Of a stretch of 16,274 nucleotides of DNA, positions 6,073 to 14,652 are shown piece after piece; positions within the stretch are counted from its first letter, which is position 1; every line of letters starts with the position of its first letter. The position numbers and the translations under genes were made by a program. The DNA is taken from contig JABSPR010000137.1 of assembly GCA_013214975.1 (NCBI GenBank), positions 1-16,274 on the forward strand, given 5' to 3'. Below the pieces are notes generated by a model. That model was not told the DNA's origin. It was given only the letters and a program-made list of their open reading frames with translations, and ran no database searches. This DNA is from Flavobacteriales bacterium (lineage in GTDB: Bacteria; Bacteroidota; Bacteroidia; DT-38).

Positions 6073-9000
6073 TTTCCGTGGCAGTGCTTAAATTTCTTGC
6101 CACTTCCACAAGGGCAATTATCGTTTCTGCCAACTTTCTTTTCAACTCGTACCGGTTCAGCTTTAGGAGCATCAGGTCTGTCTTCTCCATTTAAAACTCC
6201 TTCTCCACCAGAACTAATATTCCCAAATTCCGACTTAGAAGTTTGAAGTTGTTCTTGTCTTCTCTCGACAGGAGGTGCTAGATTTTCTTGAGAAGCCGAT
6301 TTAGGTAATCCACCTTTCATAAGGTAGCTTACTAATTTTCGATTTACATTGTCCAGCATTGTTTTAAATAACTCAAACGACTCGAATTTGTAAATCAATA
6401 AAGGATCTTTTTGCTCGTAGACTGCATTTTGAACAGTTTGTCTAAGGTCATCCATCTCACGTAAATGCTCTTTCCAAGCATCGTCGATCATCATTAGCGT
6501 TACGCTTCTTTGGAAGGCTGTTACGATCTCCATTCCATCATTCTCGATAGCATCCTCTAAATTGATGATTGCTTTAATAGGCGTTTTGTTATCCGTAAAC
6601 GGAATTACCATTTGCTCGTACGTACTTTGTTTTTCAACTAAGTCTTTTATTAGAGGCATTGCACTATTAATAATATCTATATTCTTACTTTTAAAGCCGG
6701 CATGTGCGTTCAAGAAAAGCTTGTCTGCTAAGTCGTCTGATTTACTTTCAGAGAATTCATTTTCAGAAATGTTCGTGTTAACTGAAAGCGTTTTAAGCGT
6801 TTCGAACTTAAACCCTTCGTAATCGCCAAAGTCTTTGTACTCATCCACTACAGAAGCACATACATCATTGATAGAGTTGGAAACATCTACGTTCAATCGC
6901 TCACCATTAAGAGCGTTTCTTCGTTTCTTGTAAATAACTTCACGTTGTGCATTCATCACATCGTCGTATTCCAATAATCTCTTTCTTACACCAAAATGAT
7001 TCTCTTCGACTTTCTTTTGTGCTCGCTCAATAGATTTGGTAATCATCGAATGCTGAATTACTTCACCTTCTTCGATTCCCATTCTGTCCATTATTTTCGC
7101 GATACGTTCCGAACCAAAAAGTCGCATTAAATTATCTTCAAGAGATACGAAGAACTGAGTAGATCCCGGATCTCCTTGTCTACCTGCTCTACCTCTTAAT
7201 TGTCTGTCTACCCTTCTTGATTCATGACGTTCTGTTCCAATAATAGCTAAACCGCCAGCTTCTATAACTTCTGGGGTAAGTTTGATGTCTGTTCCTCTTC
7301 CTGCCATGTTTGTGGCAATAGTAACGGCACCAGCGAAACCCGCTTCTGCTACCACTTCCGCTTCACGTTGGTGTAATTTTGCATTAAGTACAGAGTGCTT
7401 AATCTTCTTCATTTTAAGCATCTTGCCTAAAAGTTCAGAAATCTCGACAGAAGTGGTACCAACTAAAACGGGTCTACCTGCTTTTGTGAGCTCTTCTATT
7501 TCGTCAATTACAGCTTGGTATTTTTCTCTTTTTGTTTTGTAAACAAAATCTTCACGGTCGTCTCTTATTATTGGTCTGTTGGTAGGAATTACCACAACGT
7601 CCAATGCATAGATGTTCCAAAGCTCGCTTGCTTCAGTTTCCGCCGTTCCTGTCATCCCACATAACTTGTGGTACATTCTAAAGTAATTTTGTAAGGTAAT
7701 GCTAGCGTACGTTTGTGTAGCAGCTTCAATCTTGGTGTTCTCTTTAGCTTCAATAGCTTGGTGCAATCCATCTGAATAACGTCGGCCATCCATGATACGA
7801 CCAGTAGACTCATCAACAATTTTCACCTTGTTGTCCATCACTACATACTCTGTATCCTTCTCGAATAAAGTATAGGCTTTAAGTAATTGATTGATCGTGT
7901 GAATTCGTTCTGATTTTTCTCCGTACCCTTGAATTAACTTTTCTTTCTGTTTGGCTTCCTCTTCTTCTGGAAGCCCTGATTTCTCTAAGTCCGAGATGTC
8001 ACTGCCGATATCTGGCATGATGTAAAAATTCGGATCGTCGCTATTTTCTGTGATGAGATTAATTCCGTTATCTGTAAGGTCAATCGAATTATGCGATTCA
8101 TCAATAGTGAAGTAAAGCTCATCATCTACTATATGCATGTTTTTAGATTGCTCTTGCATATAGAAGTTCTCTGTCTTCTGAAGTTTCGTTTTAATCTCAG
8201 GCTCGCTTAAGAACTTAATTAAAGCTTTGTTTTTTGGTAAACCACGATGTGCTCTAAGAAGTGCAAGACAACCATCATCTTCCTTTTCGTTGGCAGCTTT
8301 TTTATCCGTAGAAGTAGCAGCTTCACTAAGCAGTTTTTTAGCGTCGGTTAATGCAGTTTGTACGAATTTACGTTGAGCATTCATCAACCTTTCTACCTTA
8401 GGTTTAAGCTCGTTAAATTCATGTTTGTCTCCACTTGGGGTTGGACCAGATATAATCAAAGGAGTTCTGGCATCATCGATAAGAACCGAATCCACCTCAT
8501 CAATAATGGAGAAATGATGTTTTCTTTGAACGAGGTCTTCTGAACTAGAAGCCATGTTGTCTCTTAAGTAGTCAAAACCGAATTCGTTATTAGTTCCGAA
8601 AGTGATGTCTGCATTGTATGCATCTTTACGTTCAGGAGAGTTCGGTTGGTGCCTGTCGATACAAGCAACCGTTAAGCCATGAAACTCATATAAAGGTCCC
8701 ATCCATTCCGAATCCCTTTTTGCCAAGTAGTCATTTACGGTAATAATATGAACTCCTCTTCCAGCAAGAGCATTTAGGTAAACAGGTAGAGTTGCAACAA
8801 GTGTTTTACCCTCACCTGTTCCCATTTCAGCAATCTTGCCTTGGTGCAAAACGATTCCACCTGTAAGTTGAACATTGTAGTGAACCATGTCCCATTTCAG
8901 GTTAGTTCCAGCAACATTCCACGTGCTACTCCAACGAGCCTTGCCATCAATAATTTCTATAGAATCTCTTTGTGCAGCAAAAGTTTGATCTTGCTCTGTA

Positions 9001-9404
9001 GCTAGTACTTCGAGGTAGTCTTTTTCTTTTAGTCGCTTTGCCGTCTCCTTTATTACTGCAAATGCTTCAGGTAGAATTTCCATTAACATTTCTTCGACAG
9101 CGGAAAGCTTGTTTTCCTCAATCTCGTCAATGTTATTGTATAGATCTTCTTTATCGAAGATAGATAGAGATTTATCCGTTTTAATGGTTTCCCGAATCTT
9201 GTCTATTTCGGCATCTTGAGATTTAACAGATTCTTTAATCCGTCCTTTAAACTCCGCAGTTTTATTTCTTAACTCGTCATCGCTAATACTTGCAAACTTT
9301 GCAGTTGCTTCATGGATGCTCTCCACATAAGGATCAAGTAATTTGATTTCCTTTTCGTATTTATTTCCGAATAGGTTATTAAGAAAGGAGGAGAAGGATG
9401 CCAT
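6069..9404 (-). CDS. secA: Preprotein translocase subunit SecA
   Basis: SecA is the cytoplasmic ATPase that drives unfolded preproteins through SecYEG. All hallmark motifs are present: Walker A G-T-G-E-G-K-T (195-201), G-T-N-N-E-F-G-F-D-Y-L-R-D-N (270-283), the DEAD-like D-E-V-D (302-305), M-T-G-T-A-E-T-E (584-591), G-R-G-T-D (702-706) and Q-L-R-G-R-A-G-R-Q-G-D (735-745). The C-terminal zinc motif is C-P-C-G-S-G-K-K-F-K-H-C-H (1097-1109). At 1111 aa it is about 200 residues longer than Escherichia coli SecA. Much of the excess is a charged insertion around residues 325-500, as is usual in Bacteroidota. A variable linker (about 1030-1090) precedes the zinc motif. ATG 9404 gives the standard N-terminal helix. 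It lies 107 bp downstream of the DUF2795 gene and converges on the PorE-like gene. This SecA would export the many signal-peptide proteins here before T9SS acts. Confidence 0.99.
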   Translation of the reverse strand: MASFSSFLNNLFGNKYEKEIKLLDPYVESIHEATAKFASISDDELRNKTAEFKGRIKESVKSQDAEIDKIRETIKTDKSLSIFDKEDLYNNIDEIEENKLSAVEEMLMEILPEAFAVIKETAKRLKEKDYLEVLATEQDQTFAAQRDSIEIIDGKARWSSTWNVAGTNLKWDMVHYNVQLTGGIVLHQGKIAEMGTGEGKTLVATLPVYLNALAGRGVHIITVNDYLAKRDSEWMGPLYEFHGLTVACIDRHQPNSPERKDAYNADITFGTNNEFGFDYLRDNMASSSEDLVQRKHHFSIIDEVDSVLIDDARTPLIISGPTPSGDKHEFNELKPKVERLMNAQRKFVQTALTDAKKLLSEAATSTDKKAANEKEDDGCLALLRAHRGLPKNKALIKFLSEPEIKTKLQKTENFYMQEQSKNMHIVDDELYFTIDESHNSIDLTDNGINLITENSDDPNFYIMPDIGSDISDLEKSGLPEEEEAKQKEKLIQGYGEKSERIHTINQLLKAYTLFEKDTEYVVMDNKVKIVDESTGRIMDGRRYSDGLHQAIEAKENTKIEAATQTYASITLQNYFRMYHKLCGMTGTAETEASELWNIYALDVVVIPTNRPIIRDDREDFVYKTKREKYQAVIDEIEELTKAGRPVLVGTTSVEISELLGKMLKMKKIKHSVLNAKLHQREAEVVAEAGFAGAVTIATNMAGRGTDIKLTPEVIEAGGLAIIGTERHESRRVDRQLRGRAGRQGDPGSTQFFVSLEDNLMRLFGSERIAKIMDRMGIEEGEVIQHSMITKSIERAQKKVEENHFGVRKRLLEYDDVMNAQREVIYKKRRNALNGERLNVDVSNSINDVCASVVDEYKDFGDYEGFKFETLKTLSVNTNISENEFSESKSDDLADKLFLNAHAGFKSKNIDIINSAMPLIKDLVEKQSTYEQMVIPFTDNKTPIKAIINLEDAIENDGMEIVTAFQRSVTLMMIDDAWKEHLREMDDLRQTVQNAVYEQKDPLLIYKFESFELFKTMLDNVNRKLVSYLMKGGLPKSASQENLAPPVERRQEQLQTSKSEFGNISSGGEGVLNGEDRPDAPKAEPVRVEKKVGRNDNCPCGSGKKFKHCHGK

Positions 9405-9468
9405 TAAGATATTAGTTTACTGATTTAAATCGCGTCGCGAAACACAACCTTAAAAATAGCTGATTTAA

Positions 9469-9486
9469 TGCTAGAAAGATCTAGCA
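9469..9486 (-). terminator. Candidate terminator between the DUF2795 gene and secA
   Basis: A 7-bp perfect stem (TGCTAGA / TCTAGCA) with a 4-nt loop lies 26-43 nt beyond the stop of the DUF2795 gene. On the minus strand it is followed by an AT-rich stretch that includes a T5 run about 15 nt further on. If active, it separates the methyltransferase/adenosyltransferase/DUF2795 unit from secA, which would then need a promoter within about 65 bp; no exact TAnnTTTG box is visible there. Confidence 0.45.
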
Positions 9487-9511
9487 AAGGGGAGAGGGGA
9501 GCTAAAGCAAG

Positions 9512-9739
9512 CTAATATTCTTCTTCGTTAAAAAGGAAGTCATCTTTGGTAGGATAGTCAGGCCAAATTTCTTCCATGCTTTCGTAGATATGTCCGTCTA
9601 CTTCTTCTTCAATATCTTGTAAGTTTTCGATTACTTCCAATGGTGCGCCAGTTCTCATGGCAAAATCGATAAGTTCTTCTTTAGCCGCAGGCCAAGGTGC
9701 GTCTGATAAGAAAGAAGCTAATTCTAAAGTCCAATACAT
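9512..9739 (-). CDS. DUF2795 domain-containing protein
   Basis: This 75-aa protein matches the small DUF2795 family common in Bacteroidota. It begins M-Y-W-T-L-E-L-A-S-F-L, has the conserved A-P-W-P-A-A-K-E-E-L-I-D-F-A and R-T-G-A-P-L-E-V-I-E-N-L-Q segments, and ends in an acidic tail with E-I-W-P-D-Y-P and D-F-L-F-N-E-E-E-Y. There is no signal peptide or membrane segment; it is a small, acidic, probably cytoplasmic helical protein. The function is unknown. It lies 49 bp after the cobalamin adenosyltransferase gene and upstream of secA, and is probably cotranscribed with the former. Confidence 0.92.
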   Translation of the reverse strand: MYWTLELASFLSDAPWPAAKEELIDFAMRTGAPLEVIENLQDIEEEVDGHIYESMEEIWPDYPTKDDFLFNEEEY

Positions 9740-9788
9740 TCTTTATTTCTATTATATTTTATTCTGCTATTTTGCGCGAATATAAATA

Positions 9789-10337
9789 TTAGAAACTGGG
9801 AATCCAAGGAATTTCTTTAGCACCGAAATCTTGAGTGAGTTTTCGTGATAGAACAAATAAATAATCGCTTAGTCGATTTAGATATTTAATCGAAAGGTTA
9901 TTTGTTTTTTCTGTTTCCGACAATGTAATTACGCTTCGCTCAGCGCGCCTACAAACACCTCTTGCAATATGTGATTTAGAAACAGAAACGTTTCCTCCAG
10001 GCAGAACAAATTTTTTCATGGCGGGTAATTCTTTTTCCATCTCGTCAATTTCTTCTTCTAATGCGATTATGTGATCTTCTTGTATAAACGGGATCTTCAT
10101 TTTGCTATTAGGGTCTGGTGAGGCAAGCATTGCTCCAATACAGAATAGGTCTTCTTGGATTTGAATAATTACGCTTTCAATATTGCCAGGTAATTGTTCG
10201 TCGCGAATGGCACCAACAAAAGAATTTAACTCATCAACATCTCCATAAGCTTGAATCCTAATGTTGTTTTTTTTAACGCGGATTCCACCTATCAAAGAAG
10301 TTTCTCCTTGATCCCCTTTTTTTGTGTAGACTTTCAA
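9789..10337 (-). CDS. PduO-type ATP:cob(I)alamin adenosyltransferase
   Basis: This 182-aa enzyme transfers the adenosyl group of ATP to cob(I)alamin or its precursor, giving adenosylcobalamin for B12-dependent enzymes such as methylmalonyl-CoA mutase. The N-terminal ATP-binding motif T-K-K-G-D-Q-G-E-T (5-13), Y-G-D-V-D-E-L-N-S-F (31-40), the helix motif R-G-V-C-R-R-A-E-R (126-134) and Y-L-N-R-L-S-D-Y-L-F-V-L-S-R (152-165) are all present. They identify the PduO/MMAB family rather than the CobA or EutT types. The start is TTG at 10337: it places K-V-Y-T-K at the family-typical N-terminus, and the frame upstream meets a TAG at 10359-10361 with no ATG between. A weak TTG start may keep expression low. 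No cobalamin biosynthesis genes are nearby, so it may act in salvage. The 49-bp gap to the upstream gene is too short for a cobalamin riboswitch. Confidence 0.96.
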   Translation of the reverse strand: MKVYTKKGDQGETSLIGGIRVKKNNIRIQAYGDVDELNSFVGAIRDEQLPGNIESVIIQIQEDLFCIGAMLASPDPNSKMKIPFIQEDHIIALEEEIDEMEKELPAMKKFVLPGGNVSVSKSHIARGVCRRAERSVITLSETEKTNNLSIKYLNRLSDYLFVLSRKLTQDFGAKEIPWIPSF

Positions 10338-10386
10338 ATTGATGTAATTTTTGTTCTTCTATGAAGGTACTATATATAGATTTAAC

Positions 10387-11157
10387 TCAAAATCTAAGGA
10401 CGTAATTCTCTTTGGATAGCTCCTTTTTAAAGAATATAATTCCGAAATAGAAAAGATCTAAGCTCAATTTAACTTCTTGTTTTGCAATAATAATATTCCA
10501 GGCTTCCTCCATTTCGTCTGACCAGTGAATATCGTCGAAAATAATAACGGAATCTTCATTTGTATTGGCTGCAATCTGCTCGAAGTATTTTAGTGTTGGT
10601 TCTTTTCGATGATTCCCATCTATAAAAGCAAGATCAATCAACGGGTTTTCGGCAAGAACCTTAGACAAGGTATCGTTAAAATTACCTTCAACAGTTTCTA
10701 TATTTCTAGCATTCAGTTTATCAAAATTACCTTTTGCTACTTTGATTTTCTCTGGGCTACCCTCCATGGTTATAACCTTTGTAGTAGAAGATGGGATAGA
10801 CATATACAAAGTACTGATCCCTAGCGAAGTGCCGAGTTCTAAAATAGTTTTCGGTTTTATGTAATTAACTAAACGGAAAAGCAACTGGCCATACTTAGGA
10901 CTAATACTACTACTCTTTGCGATTTTTTTTATTGAATGTGTGTGTCCATTTCCGGTCTTCATACCCGCACCAAGGTCTAAAACCTCAATTGTTTTGTTTG
11001 AAGAAAGCAACTCGTTTCTTAATTTCTCAATTTGTTTAAAGGCATAAAAAGGAGTTTGATCTTTTACAACGTCTAAATAAAAGTTAAAAAGAAATGGGGA
11101 ATGAATACCATGTTCATCTTTAGCTCGAAATAAATATTTGAGGTATTTAAGAATCAT
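10387..11157 (-). CDS. Class I SAM-dependent methyltransferase (O-methyltransferase-like)
   Basis: This 256-aa cytoplasmic protein has a Rossmann methyltransferase core. Motif I is I-L-E-L-G-T-S-L-G-I-S-T (105-116), the acidic SAM-ribose binder is E132 in M-E-G-S, F-I-D-G-N-H is at 178-183 and D-D-I-H-W-S-D-E-M at 208-216. The D-G-x-H and D-D motifs resemble O-methyltransferase family 3, in which they help bind metal. The N-terminal extension (1-90), with K-D-E-H-G-I-H-S-P-F-L-F, is shared by a Bacteroidota-specific group of unknown substrate. A preceding D-L-G-A-G motif (61-65) looks like a second nucleotide-binding-like turn. It heads the minus-strand unit with the adenosyltransferase and DUF2795 genes. 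The substrate cannot be inferred. Confidence 0.85.
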   Translation of the reverse strand: MILKYLKYLFRAKDEHGIHSPFLFNFYLDVVKDQTPFYAFKQIEKLRNELLSSNKTIEVLDLGAGMKTGNGHTHSIKKIAKSSSISPKYGQLLFRLVNYIKPKTILELGTSLGISTLYMSIPSSTTKVITMEGSPEKIKVAKGNFDKLNARNIETVEGNFNDTLSKVLAENPLIDLAFIDGNHRKEPTLKYFEQIAANTNEDSVIIFDDIHWSDEMEEAWNIIIAKQEVKLSLDLFYFGIIFFKKELSKENYVLRF

Positions 11158-11173
11158 ATAGTACTGGTGAACA

Positions 11174-11187
11174 ATTCCTTTAGGAAT
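11174..11187. repeat. Inverted repeat in the divergent intergenic region
   Basis: ATTCCT and AGGAAT arms with a TT centre form a 14-bp perfect palindrome, 17-30 nt upstream of the methyltransferase ATG. It lies between the two divergent start codons, so it could be an operator acting on either gene, or a small leader structure. Confidence 0.35.
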
Positions 11188-11209
11188 CTTATTTTTAGCA
11201 TTTAGAAAT

Positions 11210-11217
11210 CAAAGTTA
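11210..11217 (-). promoter_or_regulatory. Candidate -7 box for the methyltransferase operon
   Basis: On the minus strand TAACTTTG exactly matches TAnnTTTG, 53 nt upstream of the ATG at 11157. The nearest upstream TTG is only 12 nt away, shorter than expected for the -33 element, so only half of the promoter is convincing. Confidence 0.3.
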
Positions 11218-11247
11218 ATTGTTATTTCACAACGAATTTTGTCATTG

Positions 11248-12720
11248 ATGAATCAAAGATTAAAAATACTCTCAGGACCAGTTTTTGGTTTTCTCGCTTT
11301 CGTATTGATGGGTGGTTTCGAGCAGGCAACTCCGTTGGCATGCATGGCAGGGGTTGCAATTTGGATTGCTCTTTGGTGGATTACTGAAGCCGTTAATATC
11401 TTCTTTACGAGTCTTTTACCTCTTATTCTGTTTCCGTTTTTGGGAATAATGGGGATGAAAGAGGTGGCGCCATTGTATATGAATAAAATCATCTTTTTAT
11501 TCGTAGGCGGTTTTCTTTTAGCCTACGCTTTTGAAAGATGGAATCTTCATCGCCGGATTGCATTAAAAATAATAGTGCTGACTGGTTCTACACCTTCAAA
11601 AATGCTTCTCGGATTTATGGCGGCCAGTTATTTATTGTCTATGTGGATTATGAATACGGCTACCGCAACGATGTTGTTACCCGCTGTTCTGGGGGTGATA
11701 AATCAAGTAGAAAAAATGAGCGAACGTAGAAACGATAAGATGGCTACTGGTTTTTTACTTGGCGTTGCTTTTGCCGCATCAATAGGGGGCATGGCTACTT
11801 TAGTTGGCACGGCACCCAATATGGTGTTGGCTAATTTATACAATGAGCGTTTTGGCGATACTGGCGTTTACGAGGCTATCAATTTTGGTAATTGGTTTTT
11901 GTTTGCTTTCCCGTTGAGCCTTGTTATGTTCACGTCAAGTTTTTTTATTCTAAAAGCGTTGTTTTTCAGAGATGCTAATGAGGTTAAAATAGATTTAAGT
12001 TTTATTCAAAAAGATTTGAAGGCAATGGGAAAGATGTCTTACGAAGAAACGATGGTGAGCTTAGTGTTTGTGATAACAGTCGGGCTATGGTTCTTTAGGC
12101 GCGACATCGAAATAGGTTCTTTTAGTATTCCTGGATGGAGAGATGTATTCGCATATCCCTCTTACATAACTGATGGTACAGTAGCTATGCTTTCTGCAAG
12201 TGTATTGTTTTTAATTCCTTCTAAAAATGAGGGTGCTAAAACGCTAATTGCTTGGGAGGATTTTGAAAGATTACCACTTGGAATAATATTCTTGTTTGGT
12301 GGAGGATTTGCTCTTGCCACAGGAATTTCTTCTTCCGGATTGGCTGAATGGATTGCAAATGGCCTTACAGTAGTTGTTGGTTTGTCTCCTTTGTTAATGG
12401 TGCTGATTTTATGTTTTTTCATGACATTCTTTACAGAGATTACATCTAATACGGCCTCTACTTTCCTAATGCTACCGCTAATAATTGAGTTGGCGCTTAA
12501 GGCAGAATGTCATCCTTTATTATTAATGATACCGGTTACAATTTCCGCCTCTTGTGCTTTTATGTTACCTGTGGCCACACCTCCCAATACCATAGTTTTT
12601 GGTAGCAATCGGATTGCATTGAAAACGATGATGAGAACTGGTATTTGGCTAAATTTACTGGGTATCATATTGATTACGTTTACAGTGTTTAGTCTGGGTA
12701 AAGTTGTATTTGGGTTTTAA
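11248..12720 (+). CDS. DASS/SLC13 family transporter (probable Na+-coupled anion symporter)
   Basis: This 490-aa, highly hydrophobic inner-membrane protein of the divalent anion:Na+ symporter family is expected to import di- or tricarboxylates or sulfate with Na+. The two inverted-repeat signatures are visible: W-I-M-N-T-A-T-A-T-M (133-142), followed by G-M-A-T-L-V-G-T-A-P-N (181-191), and T-S-N-T-A-S-T-F (399-406), followed by P-V-A-T-P-P-N-T-I-V-F-G-S-N (441-454). The second SNT motif is intact, but in the first the serine is replaced by methionine (M135). ATG 11248 is chosen; a TTG three codons upstream (11239) is in frame but adds only M-S-L. It is transcribed divergently from the methyltransferase, and the 88-bp gap to the cyclase gene is AT-rich with no obvious terminator. 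Substrate is not deducible. Confidence 0.92.
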   Translation: MNQRLKILSGPVFGFLAFVLMGGFEQATPLACMAGVAIWIALWWITEAVNIFFTSLLPLILFPFLGIMGMKEVAPLYMNKIIFLFVGGFLLAYAFERWNLHRRIALKIIVLTGSTPSKMLLGFMAASYLLSMWIMNTATATMLLPAVLGVINQVEKMSERRNDKMATGFLLGVAFAASIGGMATLVGTAPNMVLANLYNERFGDTGVYEAINFGNWFLFAFPLSLVMFTSSFFILKALFFRDANEVKIDLSFIQKDLKAMGKMSYEETMVSLVFVITVGLWFFRRDIEIGSFSIPGWRDVFAYPSYITDGTVAMLSASVLFLIPSKNEGAKTLIAWEDFERLPLGIIFLFGGGFALATGISSSGLAEWIANGLTVVVGLSPLLMVLILCFFMTFFTEITSNTASTFLMLPLIIELALKAECHPLLLMIPVTISASCAFMLPVATPPNTIVFGSNRIALKTMMRTGIWLNLLGIILITFTVFSLGKVVFGF

Positions 12721-12808
12721 GATATTTTGAGTTACAGCCTTTCTCATTCATTATATATTTAGTCATTCTTATTTTCATATATTTAATTATCTATCAGGTA
12801 TATAACTT

Positions 12809-14641
12809 ATGGCAGACACTGAAAAGAAAGGGGTATCGGGCAAAAAGGTAGCTCGATTTAAAGATAAGATCCACATTAAGGATCTACAACTTGATGTTCT
12901 ATTGGAGATTACAAATGCCATCAATAATAATTTGCCGGTTCTTGAAATCCTCGAGAAGTTTGAAATGTTTGTTAAAAACGAACTTAACATAGAAAAGCTC
13001 CTATTGTATAGTAAAGGAAAAAAATGGAGATGTTTACTTCAATATGAAGTTGACTATTCTGAACTAGATAATATCGACGTGGAAAGAGACCTGATAGGTG
13101 TAACAGACATCACTTCGGTCTCAAGCTTAGAATGCGATAGCCTTTCATCATTCGATATGGTGCTTCCTGTTTTTAAAGGAGGGGAACCTTTGGCATATTT
13201 AATTTTGGGCGATCAAGACAACGACGCCTTGGCAGTGAGTTCCATTATAAAGCATTTAAATTTTCTTCAGCTGTTATCTAATATCGTTGTTAGCTCAATA
13301 TTGAATAGGCAACTCGCGAGAGAAAAGCGTAAGCAGGAGGATGCGAAGAAAAAATTAATTGAGGAGCAGAACGAAATGCTTGAAAAAGAAGTAGCAATTC
13401 GGACAAATGAGCTCGTTCATCAGAAAGATGAGTCGGAGCGGTTATTGCATAATATTCTTCCAAAAGAAGTTGCAGATGAGCTAAAGAAAAAAGGAAAAAC
13501 TAGAGCACAAACCTTTTCAGAGGCATCTTTGCTTTTTACCGATTTTAAAGGTTTTACTAAGCAGTCTTCTAAAATGAATCCGCAGGAGTTGGTAAATGAA
13601 CTCGACGATATATTTCACCACTTCGATAATATAATGAGTAATCATGGAATGGAGAAAATTAAAACAATTGGGGATGCATATATGGCTGCCTGTGGATTGC
13701 CTAAAAAATCAAAAATGCATGCCGTACAGAGCGTAAGAGCAGCTTTGGATATGATTGCCTATTTAAAGGAACGAGGTAAGCATGCCAAGATAAAATGGGA
13801 AATGCGTGCAGGAATTCATTCGGGTCCTTTAGTAGCAGGGGTAGTTGGATACAAAAAATTTACATACGATGTATGGGGCGATACGGTGAATACTGCTGCT
13901 CGGATGGAGAGTAATAGTGAACCCGGAAAATTGAATATCTCGGCAGTTACTTATAATCTAGTTGGTAAATATTTTAATTGTGAGCATAGAGGAAAGATAG
14001 AAGCGAAAGGGAAAGGAGAGATAGATATGTATTTCGTAAAAGGGGAGGTAGAATCGGATCGGGTTATAAAAACGAGGAAGAGAGTTTTTAAACTATTGAA
14101 AAGAAAGTTGCCACAGAATAGGTTTTACCACGATTATCGTCATACACTCGATGTGCACAACGCGGCAGTAAACCTGGGTATAATGGAAAATATTAAGGAC
14201 AACGAGATGGATCTTCTAAAAGTGGCAGCCCTTTATCACGATTCGGGCTTTACGGTTAGCGGCGAGAATCATGAAGAAGTTGGTTGTGGAATCGCACGAA
14301 AAGATCTTCCAGGATTAGGATTCAACAAAAAGGAAATTGATAAGATATGTGGTATCATCATGGCTACTAAAATCCCGCAGTCTCCTAGTACTAAACTACA
14401 ACAAATTATATGTGATTCAGATCTAGATTATCTCGGTCGAGGAGATTTTGAAACTATAGGAATAACACTATTTAGAGAATTGAATGCAAACGGAATAACA
14501 CTTTCTGTTGAAGACTGGAACAAGATGCAAGTGAAGTTTTTAAATGCTCATACTTATTTTACTAAAAGCTCAAAGAGTATAAGAGAACCTATAAAGCAAG
14601 AGCATCTGAAGAAATTGGTGAATCTTGTAGATACCTACTAA
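12809..14641 (+). CDS. Class III adenylate cyclase with GAF-like sensor and C-terminal HD hydrolase domain
   Basis: This 610-aa soluble protein has a GAF-like domain (about 22-165), a coiled coil (about 165-215), the cyclase-transducing element L-L-H-N-I-L-P-K-E-V-A (212-222), a class III cyclase domain (about 235-412) and an HD domain (about 425-580). In the cyclase domain the metal-binding aspartates D245 (F-T-D-F-K-G-F) and D289 (I-G-D-A-Y) are present. So are the purine-selecting K285 (I-K-T-I-G-D) and D354 (Y-D-V-W-G-D), and the transition-state N361 and R365. K plus D marks ATP rather than GTP, so it should make cAMP as a homodimer. The HD domain keeps H441-x3-H445, H477-D478 (Y-H-D-S-G), H488 and the D536-S-D-L-D cluster, so it looks catalytically intact. 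Its H-D-Y-R-H-T-L-D-V resembles the H-N-x-x-H of class I phosphodiesterases and other HD phosphohydrolases. There are no membrane segments. The antiporter gene begins 11 nt later, suggesting one operon. Confidence 0.93.
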   Translation: MADTEKKGVSGKKVARFKDKIHIKDLQLDVLLEITNAINNNLPVLEILEKFEMFVKNELNIEKLLLYSKGKKWRCLLQYEVDYSELDNIDVERDLIGVTDITSVSSLECDSLSSFDMVLPVFKGGEPLAYLILGDQDNDALAVSSIIKHLNFLQLLSNIVVSSILNRQLAREKRKQEDAKKKLIEEQNEMLEKEVAIRTNELVHQKDESERLLHNILPKEVADELKKKGKTRAQTFSEASLLFTDFKGFTKQSSKMNPQELVNELDDIFHHFDNIMSNHGMEKIKTIGDAYMAACGLPKKSKMHAVQSVRAALDMIAYLKERGKHAKIKWEMRAGIHSGPLVAGVVGYKKFTYDVWGDTVNTAARMESNSEPGKLNISAVTYNLVGKYFNCEHRGKIEAKGKGEIDMYFVKGEVESDRVIKTRKRVFKLLKRKLPQNRFYHDYRHTLDVHNAAVNLGIMENIKDNEMDLLKVAALYHDSGFTVSGENHEEVGCGIARKDLPGLGFNKKEIDKICGIIMATKIPQSPSTKLQQIICDSDLDYLGRGDFETIGITLFRELNANGITLSVEDWNKMQVKFLNAHTYFTKSSKSIREPIKQEHLKKLVNLVDTY

Positions 14642-14652
14642 ATAATACGATT

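Noticed and set aside
10338..10386. Possible cobalamin riboswitch before the adenosyltransferase gene
   Set aside because: The gap is only 49 bp, far shorter than a cobalamin riboswitch, and no B12-box-like sequence is visible.
12721..12808. Possible terminator or promoter between the transporter and the cyclase gene
   Set aside because: The 88-bp gap is AT-rich with short TATAT runs but no stable stem and no exact TAnnTTTG box.
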